Shown here one piece after another: positions 1-5,651 of a DNA stretch of 6,047 nucleotides. A program made the translations under genes and the position numbers. The notes below the pieces were generated by a model, which worked only from the letters and a program-made list of their open reading frames with translations, made no database searches and was not told where the DNA came from. Origin of the DNA: Methanosarcinales archaeon (lineage in GTDB: Archaea > Halobacteriota > Syntropharchaeia > Alkanophagales > Methanospirareceae); contig JAUXGS010000063.1 of NCBI GenBank assembly GCA_030621945.1, positions 1 through 6,047 of the forward strand, in the 5' to 3' direction. Each line of letters begins with the position of its first letter. The stretch's first letter is position 1.

Positions 1-84
1 ACCCTGGTTCTCAAGGTGGACGGTGTGAGATCCGACGGGCGGACGGCTACAGACCGGGACCGGCTGGTGTTCCTCGTCAAGTGA
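1..84 (+). CDS. 3' end of a surface/secreted-type protein (partial)
   Basis: Reading frame 1 is open from the first base to a TGA at 82-84 and gives 27 residues ending RSDGRTATDRDRLVFLVK. The alternating hydrophobic pattern (TLVLKV, then a DGRTATD turn, then LVFLV) resembles the last two strands of an Ig-like or PKD-like beta-sandwich repeat, as seen at the end of extracellular and S-layer-associated archaeal proteins. This resemblance is by eye only. The segment is about 63% GC, with G or C at 22 of 27 third positions, while the next 200 bp are strongly AT-rich; this contrast supports true coding and an abrupt gene end at 84. A terminator-like hairpin follows at 124-160. The protein's identity and size cannot be known from this window. 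Confidence 0.55.
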   Translation, partial: TLVLKVDGVRSDGRTATDRDRLVFLVK

Positions 85-123
85 GTGGACCTGAAAGTAA
101 AGAGAAATAATGATTTGTACATT

Positions 124-160
124 TGGGAGGGAATATCCTTCCATTTTTTCTTTTTATTTT
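124..160 (+). terminator. Hairpin plus T-rich tract after the partial upstream gene
   Basis: GGGAGG (125-130) can pair with CCTTCC (137-142), with one G-U pair and one extra T-A pair (124/143), around a 6-nt loop. It is followed directly by an 18-nt stretch that is almost all T (143-160). Archaeal termination mainly needs the T tract, so this is a reasonable terminator for the gene ending at 84. The rest of 85-284 is AT-rich and shows no convincing gene. Confidence 0.5.
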
Positions 161-284
161 CAAATAATTCTTGCATGAATATGAGAAATAAGTTGCAATG
201 TAATCCACTTTACCACGAGAAAAGAGGTATTCAGCTTTGAGAGCGATAAAACACCATGATTTTCCACTTAGAGTGCTAAGGCTC

Positions 285-1367
285 TTATTTCCTGATTGCC
301 GCATCAATCCCGATTATATACGCATAGGGCGCATAAGCTTTCACTTTTCGCGCCTCCAGTATTTCTACTGATCGCGACTCTTCGCCCAATTCTTGGAAGT
401 TCGTAATCAATTTCTCTTTCGCTTGCGTTATTGCACGTTCAAGCGCATCATGCTTCTCCTCTCCTTCTTCAGGGTAAGCGAATTCCAGATCGTAGAAATG
501 AAGTATCCCGCCTTGAGGTTTAAGCATGCTCAACGCTTCGCGGAGGAACAAATACGCGCTCTTCGGGAGGTTCATGATTATCCTGTCTGCCTTATCCTTG
601 AAATTCCCATACATATCACGTATGTCTCCTTCTATTGCTTCGATGTTTCTTACACCATTCAGTTTCATATTTTCCCTGAGATACCGTATCGCATCGGGAT
701 TGATGTCAATAGCAGTCACGTGACTTTGCGGTGCTCGTTTCGCAACTTGTATGGAGAATGCGCCGACACCTGCGAACATGTCTAATACCTCCTCTGCGTT
801 TACGCTGCTCCGTGCAGCCTGTGCTGCTACCCTATTTCGTTCTCCCGCTAATCGCGGATTGAAATAAACCTTTTCCAGGTCAAGCTTGTATCTACACCCG
901 TTCTCCTTGTGCATCGTCTCTGTCCTGTTCTCGCCTGCGATTATCTCCAGCTTTCGTGTTCTGAATACGCCTTCAACCGGGGAACTCCGTTTTGCTACCA
1001 CTTTGATATTCTTGTGCAAGCTCATGAGTGCCTGTGCTACGAACTGCTCTTTTCTATTGTCTATCGCCTCCGTTAGCACTGCAATGTCACCTATTACTTC
1101 GTAAGATGGCTTGAATCCAATAATGGCTTCTATGCTCTTTCTCCGTTCTAAAATACTAAATTCGCGCGTGGGTGCTTCTTTAATTCCAATCTCGCTCAGT
1201 TCAGCGTCGGTCAACGCGCGTACAAGCGGTAAATAAATGAACGTTTCGTCTGAGGTTATCTTGGCATCGGTTCGCAGCAGTTTGAATTCCTTCAACGTTT
1301 GCCGGATTTCTTCACCTCGGCTCCTCCCCGCTTTTACACACGGTAAACGCTCTGTCTCTGTTTTCAT
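285..1367 (-). CDS. trm5: tRNA (guanine(37)-N1)-methyltransferase, archaeal Trm5
   Basis: This 360-residue protein transfers a methyl group from S-adenosylmethionine to N1 of G37, next to the anticodon in tRNA, which prevents +1 frameshifting. The N-terminal D1 region (about 9-60) has the family pattern CVK...RGEEIR...L, then T/S-D-..-YLPL. The middle domain carries GVFRTRKLEIIAGE (133-146) and HKENGCRY...VYFNPRLAGER (153-177). The catalytic Rossmann domain has SAM motif I DMFAGVGAF (196-204), the acidic ribose-binding D-I-N (221-223) and the catalytic NLP motif (266-268). NLP rather than NPPY favours plain m1G37 synthesis over the wyosine-making Trm5a type; that point is family knowledge applied by eye. 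The length is slightly above the roughly 336 residues known for the Methanocaldococcus enzyme. The ATG has AAGGAG (1372-1377) four bases upstream. It is divergent from the methyltransferase gene at 1442. Confidence 0.93.
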   Translation of the reverse strand: MKTETERLPCVKAGRSRGEEIRQTLKEFKLLRTDAKITSDETFIYLPLVRALTDAELSEIGIKEAPTREFSILERRKSIEAIIGFKPSYEVIGDIAVLTEAIDNRKEQFVAQALMSLHKNIKVVAKRSSPVEGVFRTRKLEIIAGENRTETMHKENGCRYKLDLEKVYFNPRLAGERNRVAAQAARSSVNAEEVLDMFAGVGAFSIQVAKRAPQSHVTAIDINPDAIRYLRENMKLNGVRNIEAIEGDIRDMYGNFKDKADRIIMNLPKSAYLFLREALSMLKPQGGILHFYDLEFAYPEEGEEKHDALERAITQAKEKLITNFQELGEESRSVEILEARKVKAYAPYAYIIGIDAAIRK

Positions 1368-1371
1368 GATG

Positions 1372-1377
1372 CTCCTT
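1372..1377 (-). promoter_or_regulatory. Ribosome binding site of trm5
   Basis: AAGGAG read on the minus strand lies four bases before the trm5 ATG (1365-1367). It is the clearest Shine-Dalgarno on this strand in the window and supports that start. Confidence 0.7.
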
Positions 1378-1423
1378 ATGCTACTCTATGATATGCTATG
1401 CTCTCGCATTTACAAAAATTACA

Positions 1424-1431
1424 TTTATAAG
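1424..1431 (-). promoter_or_regulatory. TATA box of trm5, possibly shared with the divergent gene
   Basis: CTTATAAA on the minus strand matches the archaeal TATA consensus. A start about 25 nt downstream (near 1400) would give a leader of about 30 nt containing the AAGGAG site. The element is nearly symmetric: the + strand reads TTTATAAG and would start transcription near 1450-1455, after the ATG at 1442 but before the ATG at 1469. One TATA element could therefore serve both directions; this is inference. Confidence 0.5.
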
Positions 1432-1441
1432 TAATGGAGTA

Positions 1442-2008
1442 ATGGCTAAAATACAAGAGACGAGTATAATGAAAGAGAATGCAGAGGGCTTAATAGAGCG
1501 ATCGGAGATTTTGAAGCGCTGGGACGTACGGAACAAGCGCGTGCTTGATATCGGAGCCGGTCCGCTGGCGATTATCGCAGCCAGAGATTTCAACTGCGTC
1601 GTCATGAATATAGACATTGCCGAGGATGCGTTAATTACGGCTAAGAGGGATGCGGAAAAGGAAGGGCTGGAAGCGAAAATCACTGTTGAGCACGGCGATG
1701 CAACCACGCTTTCGTATCCAGACAGGAGTTTTGATGTGGTGATCAGTTACGGCGTTTTGCATCACGTTGCACTTAGCAGAAGGATGAAGTTTATTCACGA
1801 GGTATGTAGAGTAGCAAAGGAGAAGGTTATTGTCGCAGAATTGAATGCGGATGGCTTCGAGAAGATTCACGCGGGCAGTAACTTCGCGGCGGTTGACCTC
1901 AACTGGTTGGAACGAGCGTTAAAAGCTACGGGTAACGTGGATACATATCAAGGTAGATTGATGAACGTTTATACACTTTTTCTTTTTCCAAAAGAAAACC
2001 TGTGCTAA
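1442..2008 (+). CDS. Class I SAM-dependent methyltransferase (small, substrate unknown)
   Basis: This 188-residue protein has a Methyltransf_11/25-type Rossmann fold. SAM motif I is RVLDIGAG (33-40), the acidic ribose-binding residue lies in NIDIA (56-60), GDA (85-87) is the adenine-contacting turn, and FDVVISYGVLHHV (97-109) is the post-II strand typical of small-molecule methyltransferases. A late VDLNWLERAL block (151-160) is shared, as I recall, with short archaeal relatives. No substrate can be assigned. The start is uncertain: ATG 1442 has GGAG only two bases upstream; ATG 1469 (179 aa, MKENAEGL) fits better if the TATA-like element at 1424 is used. A start at 1388 would extend into the trm5 leader and adds residues unlike the family. 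The last residues (LFLFPKENLC) are encoded by a palindrome, so the C-terminus is probably not ancestral. Confidence 0.88.
   Translation: MAKIQETSIMKENAEGLIERSEILKRWDVRNKRVLDIGAGPLAIIAARDFNCVVMNIDIAEDALITAKRDAEKEGLEAKITVEHGDATTLSYPDRSFDVVISYGVLHHVALSRRMKFIHEVCRVAKEKVIVAELNADGFEKIHAGSNFAAVDLNWLERALKATGNVDTYQGRLMNVYTLFLFPKENLC
1978..1998. repeat. Perfect 9-bp palindrome at the end of the methyltransferase gene
   Basis: TTTTCTTTT (1978-1986) and AAAAGAAAA (1990-1998) are perfect reverse complements around the 3-nt loop TCC. The element lies inside the last codons of the + strand gene and ends 10 bases before the end of the stop codon. It shares loop and core (CTTTT-TCC-AAAAG) with the larger palindrome at 2169-2197. 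Confidence 0.75.
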
Positions 2009-2035
2009 AAGAAAAACTGCTACGTTCATTCAGAA

Positions 2036-2115
2036 AGTGTCAGCATTCATATCCACTGAGCGGAAGCGATATGTAGAAGAAGTCGTGAAAGCTTCTATAT
2101 GATATATATGACACT
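2036..2115. other. 80-nt segment with nested inverted repeats (possible structured RNA)
   Basis: A 7-bp closing stem, AGTGTCA (2036-2042) with TGACACT (2109-2115), encloses two perfect 6-bp stems: CATATC (2048-2053) with GATATG (2068-2073), and TAGAAG (2074-2079) with CTTCTA (2092-2097). Together they allow a three-way junction with two adjacent arms. It lies wholly between two convergent genes. No T-loop, D-loop or snoRNA box pattern is present, so it is not called as a known RNA class. The pairing is seen in the sequence; its reality as an RNA or DNA structure is inference. Confidence 0.3.
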
Positions 2116-2130
2116 CTCAAATAACCAAAA

Positions 2131-2168
2131 CAAACTTTTTGGATTCGCAAAAAGCAAAGTTTCTTCAA
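2131..2168 (-). terminator. Terminator region between the convergent genes, with a second hairpin
   Basis: CTTTTTG (2135-2141) and CAAAAAG (2148-2154) form a perfect 7-bp hairpin with a 6-nt loop. AAACTTT (2132-2138) can alternatively pair with AAAGTTT (2156-2162). Read on the minus strand, downstream of the kinase stop, the segment gives several T runs (GCTTTTTG, AGTTTGTTTTGG) suited to archaeal termination. CTTTTTGG can also stop + strand transcripts from the methyltransferase. Confidence 0.5.
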
Positions 2169-2197
2169 TCAAACTTTCTTTTCCAAAGAAAGTTTGA
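2169..2197. repeat. Perfect 13-bp palindrome overlapping the kinase stop codon
   Basis: TCAAACTTTCTTT (2169-2181) and AAAGAAAGTTTGA (2185-2197) are perfect reverse complements around the loop TCC. On the minus strand it encodes the last residues and the TGA stop (2169-2171) of the kinase. The CAAACTTT word recurs at 2131 and its complement at 2155 and 2189, so 2131-2197 is a compound of two related palindromes. It resembles the dispersed A/T-rich gene-end palindromes I associate with methanogen-type archaea and may also serve as the hairpin of the kinase terminator. Confidence 0.8.
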
Positions 2198-3074
2198 AGG
2201 GCAGCCCTTTCCGAGCGCCGTATTCACGTATGCAGAACGAAGCCACCGAATTACCGATTTTACCACTTTCCTGTATGCTCTTCTCGTGGAGCAACCCGTA
2301 GAGGAATCCTGCTGCGAATGCATCCCCCGCTCCGGTTGTATCCACGACATCCGTAGGATATGCAGCGATTACATGCGCTGCACCAGTGCTATCGGTAACA
2401 TAACAGCCGCGCGCGCCCAGCGTCACACAGACAATCTGCGCACCTATGTTTAAGAGGGCTTCAGCGCCTTTCTCATATTTTTCTCCTTGTACCAACGAGG
2501 TCAACTCATCAAGGCTGAGAAAAACCACGGCACTTCGCTCTATCACCTCAATCAAATCCTCAAGCTTGTATTTGAAGCAGAGCATCCCAGGGCTAAAACT
2601 GAGCTTTGACTTAACGTGTTTCGCCAATTCACGTTGCATCTCCAACTGCTCCTTGTTTACAAACGAACTCATATGCAAAAATCTCGCATTGTTTACAAAT
2701 CCGCTATCTATATCTGCCATGCAGAGCTGATCATTCACGCCGGGGTAGATATACAGTGCCCGTTCACCTTGTGCATCCACGAATCCTATTGCAGCGCCCG
2801 TGTAACCTTCTTCTATTCTTATCTGCGTCTCCACTCCTTCTTTCCTGAATTCTTCCAGAATCAGTTCTCCTTCTTCGTCTGTGCCTACCATTCCCACGAA
2901 ACCAACCTCAACGCCTAATCGTGATAACGCCACGATTGTATTTGCTGCAGAACCTCCAGGCACTTTCTTCACATCTAATATTCCTACCTCTTCTCCTCCT
3001 CGTGCTATTCGCTCCACGGCATATAACACATCGTAATTCAAGGCGCCTAAGCCGATCACATCTTTTTCACTCAT
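2169..3074 (-). CDS. PfkB-family sugar/nucleoside kinase
   Basis: This 301-residue kinase (from the chosen start) belongs to the ribokinase/PfkB family and phosphorylates a hydroxyl of a sugar or nucleoside using a nucleotide triphosphate. The N-terminal strand is VIGLGALNYD (about 6-15). Signature 1 surrounds GGSAAN (40-45), which contacts the substrate. Signature 2 is DTTGAGDAFAAGF (245-257), where the GAGD forms the anion hole and Asp251 is the expected catalytic base. YPGVND (110-115) is typical of archaeal members related to the Methanocaldococcus nucleoside kinase, but the substrate cannot be read from sequence. An upstream ATG (3105-3107) would add 11 residues (MIPLYIKNVRK). I prefer 3074 because a TATA box (3090-3098) lies between the two ATGs and family members begin at the DVIG strand. 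Its 3' end is made of a palindrome. Confidence 0.9.
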   Translation of the reverse strand: MSEKDVIGLGALNYDVLYAVERIARGGEEVGILDVKKVPGGSAANTIVALSRLGVEVGFVGMVGTDEEGELILEEFRKEGVETQIRIEEGYTGAAIGFVDAQGERALYIYPGVNDQLCMADIDSGFVNNARFLHMSSFVNKEQLEMQRELAKHVKSKLSFSPGMLCFKYKLEDLIEVIERSAVVFLSLDELTSLVQGEKYEKGAEALLNIGAQIVCVTLGARGCYVTDSTGAAHVIAAYPTDVVDTTGAGDAFAAGFLYGLLHEKSIQESGKIGNSVASFCIREYGARKGLPFKLSLEKKV

Positions 3075-3089
3075 TTTACGCACGTTTTT

Positions 3090-3098
3090 AATATAAAG
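3090..3098 (-). promoter_or_regulatory. TATA box of the kinase gene
   Basis: The minus strand reads CTTTATATT about 20 bases before the ATG at 3072-3074. The spacing implies a leaderless or near-leaderless transcript, which fits the lack of any Shine-Dalgarno before that ATG. If this box is used, the longer reading frame starting at 3107 cannot be translated from its transcript. Confidence 0.45.
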
Positions 3099-3168
3099 AG
3101 GAATCATTATTTTGCTTTTGTATTAAAAAGTGTTTTCTTCGTATACGTCCTTTTACTAAACCGGTGCG

Positions 3169-3858
3169 ATGCAACGAGAATATGAAAAACACGGTTTCTT
3201 CAGTTTTTCGAGCAGTAGAAACCGCGAACTGTGTTGCGTGAAGCACGGTGAATCCGAAATAAACACGGTATGTAGGGTATTGAACGTATCAAGAAAGGAG
3301 ATACGTACAAAAGAAGGCGATAAAAAAATCATTTTTCGTGGGATCATCGCGGACGACACCGCAAAATTACCCTTTGTTTCGTGGACAGAGCGAGAAGAGC
3401 TTGTAAAGGATACGGTAGTGCAGATAGAGAACGCGTCTGTGAAGCGGTGGAAGGGCTTGCCCGCGCTGTATATAGTGGAAAACACGAACGTAAGTGTAAT
3501 CGAAGATGATATTGGTTTCCCCGGTTACGGTGAGTTGATAAAGCCTAAAAAGAGAAGTATAGGAGAAATCGTTGGCTGCGAGGGTGCATTTGATGTAATC
3601 GTGGAAGGAAATATAATAACCATCTCAGCGGGAGCAACTAAAAGGACGCGGGTATTAGACGACGGTACTGGTGCAGTATTCATAGAGTTAAGAGACAAAG
3701 AAGAGGAAGGGCGTATTTATTTCGGAATGCCTGTTAAGGCAAGAGGTAATGTAGTGGACTCGGAAAAAGGCTATGTGTTGATGGCCGAAGAAGTTAAAAT
3801 AAGTGGTGAAACGTTTATAATAACGGAGATGAACAACTTTTTGTGTAAATATACATGA
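3169..3858 (+). CDS. RPA-like single-stranded nucleic-acid-binding protein with two OB folds
   Basis: The 229-residue protein looks like an archaeal replication protein A relative (COG1599 type), expected to bind single-stranded DNA in replication or repair. OB fold 1 spans about 27-112, with INTVCRVLNV (31-40), IIFRGIIADDTAKLPFVSW (54-72) and the RWKGLPALYI strand (93-102). OB fold 2 spans about 131-212, with RVLDDGTGAVFIEL (161-174) and a closing YVLMAEEVKI (202-211). No zinc-finger cysteines follow, unlike Methanosarcina RPA2/RPA3, which combine two OB folds with a zinc finger. The first 20 or so residues (MQREYEKHGFFSFSSS...) do not look like the family. An in-frame TAA at 3157-3159 limits upstream extension; GTG at 3238 (CCV-K) is an alternative start. 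The ATG has only a weak GGTG nearby. It is divergent from the kinase across about 95 bp. Confidence 0.8.
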   Translation: MQREYEKHGFFSFSSSRNRELCCVKHGESEINTVCRVLNVSRKEIRTKEGDKKIIFRGIIADDTAKLPFVSWTEREELVKDTVVQIENASVKRWKGLPALYIVENTNVSVIEDDIGFPGYGELIKPKKRSIGEIVGCEGAFDVIVEGNIITISAGATKRTRVLDDGTGAVFIELRDKEEEGRIYFGMPVKARGNVVDSEKGYVLMAEEVKISGETFIITEMNNFLCKYT

Positions 3859-3900
3859 CAATCTTTCAACAGTAGTTCCAATCGCACTCGCTTCATTCCA

Positions 3901-3918
3901 TTCCGGAAGTTATTTAAG
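3901..3918 (+). promoter_or_regulatory. Promoter of the acyl-CoA operon (palindrome, BRE-like run and TATA-like box)
   Basis: TATTTAAG (3911-3918) is a TATA-like box preceded by the purine run GGAAG, a BRE-like context. Transcription would start near 3940, leaving a leader of about 18 nt that holds the strong Shine-Dalgarno. The perfect palindrome TTCCGGAA (3901-3908) sits directly upstream and could be a regulator site; that part is inference. Confidence 0.45.
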
Positions 3919-3942
3919 AAATAAAAAGGAAGCAGGGACATA

Positions 3943-3951
3943 GGGGAGGAG
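3943..3951 (+). promoter_or_regulatory. Strong ribosome binding site deciding the thiolase start
   Basis: GGGGAGGAG contains the GGAGG core at 3945-3949. It is two bases from the ATG at 3952 and eight bases from the ATG at 3958. The usual spacing selects 3958. Confidence 0.75.
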
Positions 3952-3957
3952 ATGCAA

Positions 3958-5145
3958 ATGAGGGATGTAGCGATAATAGGAATTGGACATACGAAATTTG
4001 GGCGAGCTGCGAAGACCTCAATTGAGTTATTTTCAGAAGCGGCACTGCAAGCAATTGACGATGCAGGTGTGGAATTGAAGGATATAGAAGCGTTGTTTCA
4101 AGGTGCTGCTCTTCCCGGTTTTGAAGAGGGTCAGGTAATGCCCGCGGGGTTCTCAGCCGCTGATCTCAACCTGGGGCCTATACCTGCGACGAGATATGAA
4201 GGTGCATGTGCATCCGCATCAGTTGCGATACGAGATGCTGCGCTGTGGGTCGGTGCGGGGGAATACGATATGGTGCTTGCCGGCGGCGCGGAAAAAGCGT
4301 TGATAATGGGTGTTCCCTTTGCCACACGAACTTTTGCGATGGCATGTCATGCGCCAACAGAAGGACCTGCAGGACTCACATTTCCTGGAGTATTCGCAAT
4401 GGCTGCGAGACTATATGCGAGAAATTATGACCTGCCACTTGATGCACTGAGAGAAAAGATGGCGTCTGTATCGGTAAAGAACCACCGGCATGGTGCTTTA
4501 AATCCTTTAGCGCAATTCTATAATAAGTTGGGCGATTTGAAGGTCGAAGATGTAGTAAAATCAAAAATGGTGGCCGATCCATTAACGCTTCTGGACTGCT
4601 GTCCGTTTTCAGATGGTGCATCAGCCCTTGTGCTCTGCGCAGCGGAGGATGCAAGGAAATATACTGATGAGCCAGTTTACATATTAGGGACAGGGCAGGG
4701 TTCAGGCGGTCCGTTATCAAAGATGGAGGACTTAACAAAGCCAGTTTCTAGGATAAGCTCTGCAAAATCAGCATTCAAGCGTGCGGGGCTCAGCCCGAAA
4801 GATATTGACATAGTGGAAGTTCACGATTGTTTTACAATTGCAGAAATAATCGCACTGGAGTGCATGGGTTTCTTTGAGTGGGGTGAGGCTGCAGATGCAA
4901 CCGCAGAGGGACAAACGGAATCAGGTGGGGAGATACCGGTAAATATGTCCGGCGGGTTAATCGGCAAGGGGCATCCGATAGGCGCAACAGGGGCATCGCA
5001 GGTTTACTGGATCGTTAAGCAGATGAGGGGAGAAGCACCTAAAGGCAATCAAATTAATCCGGTTCCAGAGTATGGGATGACCGATACACTTGGCGGCGAC
5101 TTCGGGACATTATGTCATATTATACTTGGCAGGTCAAAGAAGTAG
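3958..5145 (+). CDS. Archaeal SCP2-type thiolase (acetyl-CoA acetyltransferase family)
   Basis: The 395-residue enzyme joins two acyl-CoAs to a 3-ketoacyl-CoA (acetoacetyl-CoA from two acetyl-CoA), or splits it with CoA. The N-terminal half starts with DVAIIGIGHTKFG (3-15) and carries the nucleophilic cysteine in YEGACASAS (80-88, Cys84). The C-terminal half has VEVHDCF (287-293), the HDCF loop of SCP2-type thiolases, where His289 replaces the Asn of classical NEAF thiolases and Cys291 is the likely second acid/base. GGLIGKGHPIGATG (332-345) supplies the catalytic His339. All expected active residues are present. Archaeal members of this family form a complex with HMG-CoA synthase and a DUF35 protein; here the DUF35 gene follows by 24 bases but no HMG-CoA synthase is adjacent. 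This suggests a role in acyl-CoA degradation or C4 acyl-CoA metabolism rather than mevalonate synthesis, though the latter cannot be excluded. An ATG two codons earlier (3952) is too close to the ribosome binding site. Confidence 0.93.
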   Translation: MRDVAIIGIGHTKFGRAAKTSIELFSEAALQAIDDAGVELKDIEALFQGAALPGFEEGQVMPAGFSAADLNLGPIPATRYEGACASASVAIRDAALWVGAGEYDMVLAGGAEKALIMGVPFATRTFAMACHAPTEGPAGLTFPGVFAMAARLYARNYDLPLDALREKMASVSVKNHRHGALNPLAQFYNKLGDLKVEDVVKSKMVADPLTLLDCCPFSDGASALVLCAAEDARKYTDEPVYILGTGQGSGGPLSKMEDLTKPVSRISSAKSAFKRAGLSPKDIDIVEVHDCFTIAEIIALECMGFFEWGEAADATAEGQTESGGEIPVNMSGGLIGKGHPIGATGASQVYWIVKQMRGEAPKGNQINPVPEYGMTDTLGGDFGTLCHIILGRSKK

Positions 5146-5169
5146 GGAATGGGAACTAGGGAATAGCCA

Positions 5170-5616
5170 ATGGGAAAAGGGATAGAAATGGATAAGGAAT
5201 ACCTGGTTTTAACCTATGCAGATTATGAGGCTGGTATAAGAGACGGTAAATTGTTAGGGCTGCGGTGCGTAGCGTGCAAAAAAATAACGTGTCATCCAAT
5301 GCCTGTATGCCAGTGGTGCGGTGGCAGAACCCTTGAGATAACAGAACTGAGTGGAGAAGGCGAGTTGGTGACGTTTACGGTAATTCGTATACCTTCAGAG
5401 GGATTTGAAGATGATGTACCGTATATCCCGTGTCTGGTGAAGACAAAGGAGGGACCGAGCGTTGTAGGACGACTTGATTACGATACTGAGCGTGCCACGC
5501 AAGAACTACTTGGTAAGCAAGTGAAGCTGAGTGGTGCGTACACGTACAAAGGCGATAAGTTCTCCGGCGGACCTCGCACATGCCCTGTGTTTAGCTTAGA
5601 GTTATCGAATGATTGA
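5170..5616 (+). CDS. DUF35 zinc-ribbon/OB-fold protein, thiolase partner
   Basis: This 148-residue protein has an N-terminal helix segment (about 14-28), a rubredoxin-like zinc ribbon with CVAC (33-36) and CQWC (47-50), and an OB fold (about 61-145) starting SGEGELVTFTVIRIP and ending near FSLEL. In the characterised archaeal thiolase/HMG-CoA synthase complex, the DUF35 protein bridges the two enzymes and helps form a shared CoA-binding site that channels the acyl intermediate (family knowledge). Its place right after a thiolase supports the same scaffolding role, perhaps for the thiolase alone or with the dehydrogenase that follows. All four zinc ligands are intact. ATG 5188 (MDKEYLVL, six residues shorter) is an equally plausible start, with AAGGGAT upstream; homologues I recall start near there. 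Confidence 0.9.
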   Translation: MGKGIEMDKEYLVLTYADYEAGIRDGKLLGLRCVACKKITCHPMPVCQWCGGRTLEITELSGEGELVTFTVIRIPSEGFEDDVPYIPCLVKTKEGPSVVGRLDYDTERATQELLGKQVKLSGAYTYKGDKFSGGPRTCPVFSLELSND

Positions 5617-5638
5617 ATGAACGGACGAACGAAAGAAA
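5607..5638 (+). repeat. Degenerate GAAN tetranucleotide run between the DUF35 and dehydrogenase genes
   Basis: Eight consecutive 4-base units beginning with G (GAAT, GATT, GAAT, GAAC, GGAC, GAAC, GAAA, GAAA) run from the last DUF35 codons into the spacer, followed by AGAAGAAGAAG. It looks like a decayed simple repeat produced by slippage. Confidence 0.45.
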
Positions 5639-5651
5639 AGAAGAAGAAGCC

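Noticed and set aside
267..280. CTTAG/CTAAG 5-bp hairpin after the trm5 stop
   Set aside because: The stem is short, with no T run directly downstream on the minus strand; too weak to call a terminator.
77..307. Minus-strand 76-residue open frame over the AT-rich spacer
   Set aside because: It overlaps the 3' end of trm5 and the partial left gene, has low-complexity Lys/Ser/Tyr composition and no recognisable motif; it appears to be chance.
393..785. Plus-strand open frames inside trm5 (393-785, 526-723, 886-1104)
   Set aside because: They lie antisense to a well-supported gene, and their Cys/Phe/Arg-rich residues reflect the complementary strand.
2036..2115. tRNA gene
   Set aside because: A 7-bp closing stem and 80-nt length suggest it, but there is no T-loop (TTCAAAT/TTCGAAT type), no D-arm of the right size, and no anticodon arm in place.
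2009..2168. C/D box small RNA
   Set aside because: No properly spaced RTGATGA and CTGA boxes were found on either strand.
4376..4738. Minus-strand open frames inside the thiolase and dehydrogenase genes (4131-4325, 4376-4738, 5729-6034)
   Set aside because: They are antisense to genes with intact catalytic motifs and have no motif of their own.
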